Shown here piece after piece: positions 7,632 to 12,008 of a stretch of 12,008 nt of DNA. The DNA comes from Campylobacteraceae bacterium (lineage in GTDB: Bacteria > Campylobacterota > Campylobacteria > Campylobacterales > Sulfurovaceae). The notes under the pieces are model-generated. The model did no database searches. It had not been told where the DNA came from and saw nothing but the letters and a program-made list of their open reading frames with translations. Location of the stretch: contig JALSQJ010000110.1 in NCBI GenBank assembly GCA_026985495.1, forward strand, positions 1 through 12,008, given 5' to 3'. The position numbers were made by a program, and so were the translations under genes. Every line of letters starts with the position of its first letter. The stretch's first letter is position 1.

Positions 7632-7637
7632 TATAAT
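7632..7637 (+). promoter_or_regulatory. leuS promoter -10 box
   Basis: A perfect TATAAT within GATATAATTC lies 29 bases before the leuS start codon, predicting a transcript start near 7644 and a leader of about 23 bases containing GGAG. Upstream is a T-rich stretch (TATTTTTTC near 7610-7619) rather than a TTGACA-like -35, which fits the sigma-70 promoters known from Campylobacter and Helicobacter. The rest of the 7432-7666 gap shows only the palindrome, the speculative small ORF and a run of T near 7564-7572 with no hairpin before it. Confidence 0.65.
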
Positions 7638-7666
7638 TCTCACAATTTTAGTTAATGGAGCAGTCA

Positions 7667-10108
7667 ATGGGTTACAATCCAAGTAAAATAGAAAAAAAGT
7701 GGCAGATAAAATGGAGTGAGCAACAAGCATTTGAGCCAAAAGATGATAAAAGTTTAGAGAAAAAATATATTTTAAGTATGTTCCCTTTCCCAAGTGGACG
7801 GCTACATATGGGTCATGTAAGAAATTATAGTATTGGTGATGCAATGGCACGATACTACCGAAAACAGGGCTACAATGTACTGCACCCAATTGGTTGGGAT
7901 GCTTTTGGAATGCCTGCTGAAAATGCAGCGATAAAGCATGGCAGACACCCTAAAGATTGGACATACTCCAACATTGATTACATGAGAAAAGAGCTAAACT
8001 CTTTGGGGCTTTCATTCTCTAAAACACGAGAGTTTGCAACTTGTGATGAGCTTTACACTAAGTGGGAGCAAGAGTTTATTATTAAGATGTTTGAGCAGAA
8101 GCTTCTCTATCGTGAGTCAACAACAGTTAACTGGTGTGAAGAGTGCCACACTGTTCTAGCAAATGAGCAGGTAGAAGAGGGTTGTTGTTGGCGTTGTGAC
8201 AATGAGGTTGAACTCAAAGAGATGCCAGGGTACTACCTTGACATTAAAAAATATGCCGATGAGTTGTTAGAAGATTTAAAACTTCTTGAGGGGAAATGGC
8301 CTTCACAAGTCTTGTCAATGCAGAGTAATTGGATTGGTAAGTCACAAGGTTTAGAGTTCTCTTTTAATCTATCAGATAGTTCAAAAACAAAATTAGATAA
8401 TAAATTTGAGGGGTTTGAAGTATTTACAACAAGACCAGATACTATATATGGTGTAACCTACACTGCTTTAGCTCCTGAACATGCTATTGTAAAAGCCTTA
8501 ATAAAAAATGAGTTGTTAGATTCTAATGTAATTGAAGAGATTAAAAATATTAGTAATATGAGTGAAGTTGAAAGAGCCAAAGCTGGTAAAGTTGGATTTG
8601 ACCTTGGTATTACGGTTATTCACCCTTTAACAGGAGAGGAGATTCCAGTTTGGACTGCAAACTTTGTTCTTGCCTCTTATGGAGGTGGAGCTGTTATGTC
8701 TGTACCCACACATGATGAACGAGATTTTGAGTTTGCAACACAATATAATTTACCTTTAAAATATGTAATAGATGGTGGAAAAGAGGGCGAAGTTTACACA
8801 GGTGATGGAGCTCTTATTAACTCTGAAACACTTAATGGAGTTAAAAACAGCAAAGCAAAAGCAGAAGTAATTAAACTCTTTGAAGCCAAAAAGTTAGGAA
8901 AAGGGACAACTAACTATAAGCTACGAAATTGGGGAGTAAGTCGTCAGCGTTATTGGGGTGCCCCTATTCCGTTTGTCCATTGTAAAGAGTGTGGTTTAGT
9001 ACCTGAAAAGGTTGAAAATTTACCTATTGCACTACCTGAAGATGTAGAGATAACAGGAGAGGGAAACCCTCTTGAAAATCACCCAACTTGGTCAAAGTGT
9101 ACTTGTCCAAAGTGTGGAGCAGAGGCAAAACGAGAAACAGATACACTAGATACATTTATAGAGTCAAGCTGGTATCAATTCCGTTATGCCACCGACCCTA
9201 AAAGATGGAACTCTTGTGGAATTGATAAAGAAGATGTTAGCTATTGGCTAGGAGTTGACCAATATATAGGTGGAATTGAACATGCAATCTTACACCTTTT
9301 ATATGCAAGGTTTTTTACTAAAGCTTTAAGAGATTTAGGATTTATAGAGAGTATTAAAGAGCCATTTGAGAACTTATTAACACAAGGAATGGTTCTTATG
9401 GACGGTTCTAAAATGTCAAAGTCAAAAGGAAATACTGTTGACCCTGACTCTATCATAGAGAAATATGGAGCAGATACAGCTAGACTCTTTATTCTCTTTG
9501 CAGCCCCACCACAAAAAGAGTTAGAGTGGAATGACTCAGCTGTTGAGGGTGCATTTAGATTTATTAAAAAGCTCTATGATAGAAGAACCAAAGTATCAAC
9601 AGACTCTATGCCAACAATTGACCATAGCTCTTTAAATAAAGAGGAGAAGTTAGCAAGATTAAAACTCTATGAAGCTCTAAAAAAATCGGTAGATGTATAT
9701 GAAAAGACATTTGCTTTCAACACCTTGATTGCAAGTTGTATGGAGGCACTTAATGCACTAGACAAACAGAGTAATGCAGATGTGTGGAGTGAGGGGTTAT
9801 ATATTATTACTCATCTATTAGAACCAATTATACCTCATGTTTGTGCAGAGCTTTCAGAAGAGCTTTTTGACTCTAAAAACCTACAAGGTAAAATAGAGAT
9901 TTTAGAAGAGGTTTTTGTGCAAGACACCATTACTCTTGGTGTAGCTGTAAATGGAAAAAGAAGAGCAGAGATAGAGGTAGATGCTGGAGCTTCCAAAGAA
10001 GATATTATTACTATGGCTAAAGAGAGTATTCCTAAATGGTTAGAGGGTAAAAATGTAGTTAAAGAGATTTTAGTACCTAATAAGATGGTTAATTTGGTTG
10101 TGAAGTAG
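7667..10108 (+). CDS. leuS: Leucyl-tRNA synthetase
   Basis: Class I synthetase that charges tRNA-Leu, with a CP1 editing domain. The 813 residues are slightly shorter than the 860 of E. coli. The HIGH motif appears as HMGH at 47-50 and KMSKS at 582-586. The editing domain contains TTRPDTIYG at 254-262, the threonine-rich region, and THDERDFEF at 348-356 with the conserved aspartates. Two cysteine clusters look like zinc sites: C157-x2-C160 paired with C174-x2-C177 in the ZN-1 region, and C439-x2-C442 paired with C480-x2-C483. The start is the ATG at 7667 ([12 protein letters not shown]), with GGAG six bases upstream. The upstream in-frame ATG at 7655 overlaps that GGAG and is rejected. It has its own promoter, although in relatives leuS follows the sec genes on the same strand. 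ung follows 12 bases later. Confidence 0.97.
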   Translation: MGYNPSKIEKKWQIKWSEQQAFEPKDDKSLEKKYILSMFPFPSGRLHMGHVRNYSIGDAMARYYRKQGYNVLHPIGWDAFGMPAENAAIKHGRHPKDWTYSNIDYMRKELNSLGLSFSKTREFATCDELYTKWEQEFIIKMFEQKLLYRESTTVNWCEECHTVLANEQVEEGCCWRCDNEVELKEMPGYYLDIKKYADELLEDLKLLEGKWPSQVLSMQSNWIGKSQGLEFSFNLSDSSKTKLDNKFEGFEVFTTRPDTIYGVTYTALAPEHAIVKALIKNELLDSNVIEEIKNISNMSEVERAKAGKVGFDLGITVIHPLTGEEIPVWTANFVLASYGGGAVMSVPTHDERDFEFATQYNLPLKYVIDGGKEGEVYTGDGALINSETLNGVKNSKAKAEVIKLFEAKKLGKGTTNYKLRNWGVSRQRYWGAPIPFVHCKECGLVPEKVENLPIALPEDVEITGEGNPLENHPTWSKCTCPKCGAEAKRETDTLDTFIESSWYQFRYATDPKRWNSCGIDKEDVSYWLGVDQYIGGIEHAILHLLYARFFTKALRDLGFIESIKEPFENLLTQGMVLMDGSKMSKSKGNTVDPDSIIEKYGADTARLFILFAAPPQKELEWNDSAVEGAFRFIKKLYDRRTKVSTDSMPTIDHSSLNKEEKLARLKLYEALKKSVDVYEKTFAFNTLIASCMEALNALDKQSNADVWSEGLYIITHLLEPIIPHVCAELSEELFDSKNLQGKIEILEEVFVQDTITLGVAVNGKRRAEIEVDAGASKEDIITMAKESIPKWLEGKNVVKEILVPNKMVNLVVK

Positions 10109-10120
10109 CTTTTTTAAATT

Positions 10121-10810
10121 ATGAAACAGGCAATAGAGTTAAAAATCTCAACCTCTCTATGGAATAGATATCTTAAAGATGAGTTCTCAAAAAGTTATAT
10201 GAGAGAGCTTTATGCTTTTTTAGAAGAGGAGATGGCGATTGGAAAAACTATTTTACCTAAACGTTCTCTTTGGTTTAATGCTCTAAACTCTACTCCATTA
10301 GAGAGAGTAAAAGTAGTAATATTAGGTCAAGACCCATACCCAACAGTAGGTCATGCTCATGGAATATGTTTCTCTGCAATGCCAAATGTTAAACCAATTC
10401 CTAAATCGTTGCTAAATATCTATAGAGAGTTAAAAGATGATGTTGGGGTAGATAATTTTCATACCCCATATTTACAACCTTGGGCAGAGCAGGGGGTATT
10501 ACTTCTAAATGCTGTATTAACAGTTGAAGCAGGGAAAACAAACTCTCATATAGGTAGAGGTTGGGAGGAGTTTACCTCTAAAGTTATAGAGGTAGTAAAC
10601 AAAGAGTGTCAAAATGTAGTCTTTGTATTATGGGGTGCGTATGCTCAAAAGAGAGGTAGCTCTATCGATGTCACAAAACATCTTGTTATAAAAGCACCAC
10701 ACCCATCACCTCTTTCAGCCTATAGGGGTTTTTTCGGAAGCAGACCATTCTCTCAAATAAATAACTATCTATTAACTCATGGAAAAGAGGAAATTGATTG
10801 GAGAGTTTAA
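10121..10810 (+). CDS. ung: Uracil-DNA glycosylase, family 1
   Basis: Removes uracil from DNA to begin base-excision repair. The 229 residues match the family length. The water-activating motif is GQDPYP at 69-74 with catalytic D71; E. coli and human enzymes have GQDPYH. Aromatic F84 in GICFSA stacks on uracil, N130 in LLLNAVLTV reads the base, and the leucine loop HPSPLSAYRGFFG at 194-206 carries catalytic H194. The ATG at 10121 is the only sensible start after an in-frame stop, yet no Shine-Dalgarno precedes it: the 12 bases after the leuS stop read CTTTTTTAAATT. Expression probably depends on reinitiation after leuS. Its TAA overlaps the TAA of the convergent thioredoxin-like gene in the four bases TTAA. 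Confidence 0.95.
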   Translation: MKQAIELKISTSLWNRYLKDEFSKSYMRELYAFLEEEMAIGKTILPKRSLWFNALNSTPLERVKVVILGQDPYPTVGHAHGICFSAMPNVKPIPKSLLNIYRELKDDVGVDNFHTPYLQPWAEQGVLLLNAVLTVEAGKTNSHIGRGWEEFTSKVIEVVNKECQNVVFVLWGAYAQKRGSSIDVTKHLVIKAPHPSPLSAYRGFFGSRPFSQINNYLLTHGKEEIDWRV

Positions 10811-11307
10811 TTATTTAGACCATTATATATCTTATCAAACTGCTCTAAAGACAAAGCTCCACTATGGGCTAATTTTGGCTCTCCACTCTTATCAAATACC
10901 AATAGAAACGGTAGTGTACCTCTCCATTTAGTTTTTACTTTAATATAGTTAATAAACTCTCTATTGTCACCTCGTGTAAGAAGAGGGTAGTTGATTTTAT
11001 GCTCTTTTTTAAACTTTTTTAGAGCCTCTTTGTTATAGCCATGAATATCAAAAGCTAAAATCTTTAGATGTTTATACTTCTCTTTATTTACCAATTTTTT
11101 TAGAGTTGGTATCTCTTTTAGACACGCTTTACAGTTGTGTCCAAAAAAAACAATAAAGAGAACATCATCTCTATATTTATCAAAAATAATAGACTCTTTT
11201 GGTTGAGCTGTTATATTTTTATCTAAAATAGTTTGAAGTTTAAACATCTTCTCTTGAGCGTTAGAGAAGAGGGTTAATAGGAGTAGTAAGCTAAATACTA
11301 TTTTCAT
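10807..11307 (-). CDS. Periplasmic thioredoxin-like (TlpA/ResA-type) protein
   Basis: A 166-residue exported thiol-disulfide protein. The N-terminus MKIVFSLLLLLTLFSNAQE is a classical signal peptide with likely cleavage after SNA; there is no lipobox. The thioredoxin fold is shown by VLFIVFFGHNCKACLKEIP at 49-67 with active-site C59-K-A-C62, and by the cis-proline segment GTLPFLLVFD at 130-139 (P133), followed by SGEPKLAHSG. TlpA/ResA/CcmG relatives reduce cytochrome c apoproteins or other periplasmic thiols, but the substrate here cannot be told. The first active-site position is H57-N58 rather than the usual WAxWC, so it is a divergent member. The ATG has AAGG nine bases upstream. It is convergent with ung, with overlapping stops, and divergent from lptE across 100 bases. 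Confidence 0.85.
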   Translation of the reverse strand: MKIVFSLLLLLTLFSNAQEKMFKLQTILDKNITAQPKESIIFDKYRDDVLFIVFFGHNCKACLKEIPTLKKLVNKEKYKHLKILAFDIHGYNKEALKKFKKEHKINYPLLTRGDNREFINYIKVKTKWRGTLPFLLVFDKSGEPKLAHSGALSLEQFDKIYNGLNN

Positions 11308-11333
11308 AATGATAAACCTTTTTATTTTTGTAG

Positions 11334-11339
11334 ATTATA
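11334..11339 (-). promoter_or_regulatory. Promoter -10 box for the thioredoxin-like gene
   Basis: On the minus strand this reads TATAAT (within TTTATTATAATCTAC), giving a predicted start near 11327 and a leader of about 20 bases that includes the AAGG ribosome site. Upstream is AT-rich without a recognisable -35. The region is nearly all A and T, which lowers specificity. Confidence 0.45.
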
Positions 11340-11396
11340 ATAAATATAATATTAAGTTATGATTTAATAGAGAGTATATTTTAACATTTAATCGGT

Positions 11397-11402
11397 TATA
11401 AT
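11397..11402 (+). promoter_or_regulatory. lptE promoter -10 box abutting the start codon
   Basis: A perfect TATAAT in GGTTATAATTCGCAATG ends five bases before the lptE ATG at 11408. With normal spacing the transcript would begin at or within a base of the A of that ATG, leaving no 5' leader. There is no purine-rich ribosome site between this box and the ATG or just upstream of it. Confidence 0.6.
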
Positions 11403-11407
11403 TCGCA

Positions 11408-11923
11408 ATGGACATTTATAAATTACTCTTTTCTATATCTATAGTTTTACTCGTAACAGCATGTGGTTATCGCCCCTCTGCACAATTTGCCAAAAAAGTT
11501 ATTGGTGAACGGGTCTATACTAATGTTGATGTCTCTCTTGCTGACCCTGAGAATGCTGTACTTACAAAAGATGGACTTAATCGTGCATTACAGACACGTT
11601 TAAAGAGTATTGTAACACGAAAAAGAGATGCTGACTCTATGATAGGAGTTCAATATGCAGGAGTTAAATTTGTTCCTTTACAATATAATAAAAATGGTTA
11701 TGTTGTTCAGTATCAAGTTGTAATGAGACTAAAATTTACATTTATTAAAGGGAAACATCGTGAAGAGCATTTTACTACTGGTCGCTATGAGTTCCCTATT
11801 GCCCCTACTGCCATTATTGCCAATGATTTAAGAGTAAAAGCTATTGAAAAGAGTTCAGAAAAAGCACTCGACCAATTTATTGCCTATCTATCAGCTAAGG
11901 GATATTTTGTTGATAAGAAGTAG
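11408..11923 (+). CDS. lptE: LPS-assembly lipoprotein LptE-like
   Basis: A 171-residue outer-membrane lipoprotein expected to plug LptD and help place lipopolysaccharide in the outer leaflet. The signal peptide ends LLVTACGYRP with the lipobox at 16-19, so C19 is lipidated. Glycine at +2 predicts outer-membrane sorting. The CGYRP start, the mixed alpha/beta body and the size fit LptE proteins of Campylobacterota, which are weakly conserved in sequence. The position between leuS and folC matches the arrangement I recall in Campylobacter. The start is forced: an in-frame TAA lies at 11399-11401 and no other start codon lies between it and the ATG. There is no Shine-Dalgarno, and a -10 box sits five bases away, pointing to leaderless translation. 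Its 3' end overlaps folC by 14 bases. The LptE call rests on lipobox and context more than on motifs. Confidence 0.75.
   Translation: MDIYKLLFSISIVLLVTACGYRPSAQFAKKVIGERVYTNVDVSLADPENAVLTKDGLNRALQTRLKSIVTRKRDADSMIGVQYAGVKFVPLQYNKNGYVVQYQVVMRLKFTFIKGKHREEHFTTGRYEFPIAPTAIIANDLRVKAIEKSSEKALDQFIAYLSAKGYFVDKK
11897..11902 (+). promoter_or_regulatory. Ribosome binding site that fixes the folC start
   Basis: AAGGGA lies seven bases before the TTG at 11910 and decides that codon over the adjacent TTG at 11907. It is embedded in the last codons of lptE, so folC is probably translated from the lptE transcript. Confidence 0.65.
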
Positions 11924-12008
11924 CTTCTCTTCGTTTATAGAGGATAAACCTCTCTACTATAAAGAGATAGACCATAATCGAGTCTATAGAGCCTATAGAG
12001 TTTTAAAA
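11910..12008 (+). CDS. folC: Start of folate synthase FolC (dihydrofolate/folylpolyglutamate synthase), cut by window edge
   Basis: Only the first 33 codons are present. They start at a TTG within lptE and read MIRSSFSSFIEDKPLYYK and then EIDHNRVYRAYRVLK. The F-x-E-x-KPLYYKEID-x-x-R pattern resembles the N-terminus of FolC in Campylobacterota as I remember it, and folC after lptE is the expected order. FolC adds glutate to dihydropteroate and then further glutamates to folate in the cytoplasm. No ATG occurs in this frame before the edge, and AAGGGA lies seven bases before the TTG, so the non-standard start is well supported. The nucleotide-binding loop lies beyond the window. The identification is therefore from a short N-terminus plus synteny. 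Confidence 0.65.
   Translation, partial: MIRSSFSSFIEDKPLYYKEIDHNRVYRAYRVLK

Noticed and set aside
7655..7666. Upstream in-frame ATG for leuS
   Set aside because: It overlaps the GGAG that serves the ATG at 7667 and has no ribosome site itself. LeuS proteins start close to the YNPxxIEKKW segment.
7581..7889. 102-codon open frame on the minus strand over the leuS promoter and start
   Set aside because: It covers a clear leuS promoter and N-terminus, has no motif, and ends in AT-rich non-coding sequence.
11939..11953. Small hairpin AGAGG-ATAAA-CCTCT after lptE, considered as a terminator
   Set aside because: The stem is only five base pairs, has no T-run after it, and lies inside the folC reading frame.
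11977..12000. Repeated CTATAGAG-like octamers near the right edge
   Set aside because: They encode in-frame VYRAYR in folC, and the similarity follows from repeated Tyr-Arg codons.

Overview
The window looks like a chromosomal housekeeping region from an AT-rich member of the Campylobacterota (Epsilonproteobacteria), probably of the Sulfurimonas/Sulfurovum kind. This is inferred from the low GC, the protein sequences and the order yajC-secD-secF-small membrane protein-leuS-lptE-folC, which resembles what I recall from that phylum. No database search was possible. I see no rRNA, tRNA, CRISPR array, insertion sequence, phage gene or attachment site.

Left arm, minus strand (about 3134 down to 1): a tightly packed run reads lnt, yidD, pyrC, cysK, and the cysK end lies outside the window. 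lnt and yidD overlap by ATGA. pyrC and cysK share one base (TAATG). yidD and pyrC are 58 bases apart.

Centre, plus strand (3147-6321): yajC, secD, secF and a small four-helix membrane protein (DUF6394-like) form a compact operon for the Sec accessory complex. lnt and yajC diverge, with only 12 bases between their start codons. Those bases hold most of a near-perfect palindrome that gives each gene its Shine-Dalgarno sequence.

Right arm (6331-12008): mixed strands. A lipoprotein lytic transglycosylase of the MltB type (minus) faces the sec operon tail to tail. A 235-base divergent region follows, holding a 14-base palindrome with TATAAT on both strands and a separate leuS promoter. leuS and ung run on the plus strand. 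ung ends in a 4-base TTAA overlap with a convergent periplasmic thioredoxin-like protein. After another short divergent region, lptE starts at an ATG only five bases downstream of a perfect TATAAT, which suggests a leaderless mRNA. lptE then overlaps the start of folC, which runs off the right edge.

The theme is envelope building: Sec translocation and membrane insertion (YajC, SecD, SecF, YidD), lipoprotein maturation (Lnt), LPS delivery (LptE) and peptidoglycan turnover (MltB-like). It is mixed with amino-acid, pyrimidine, folate, tRNA-charging and DNA-repair enzymes. No undescribed defence or mobile system is apparent. The most interesting signals are in gene starts and gene order rather than in the genes themselves.
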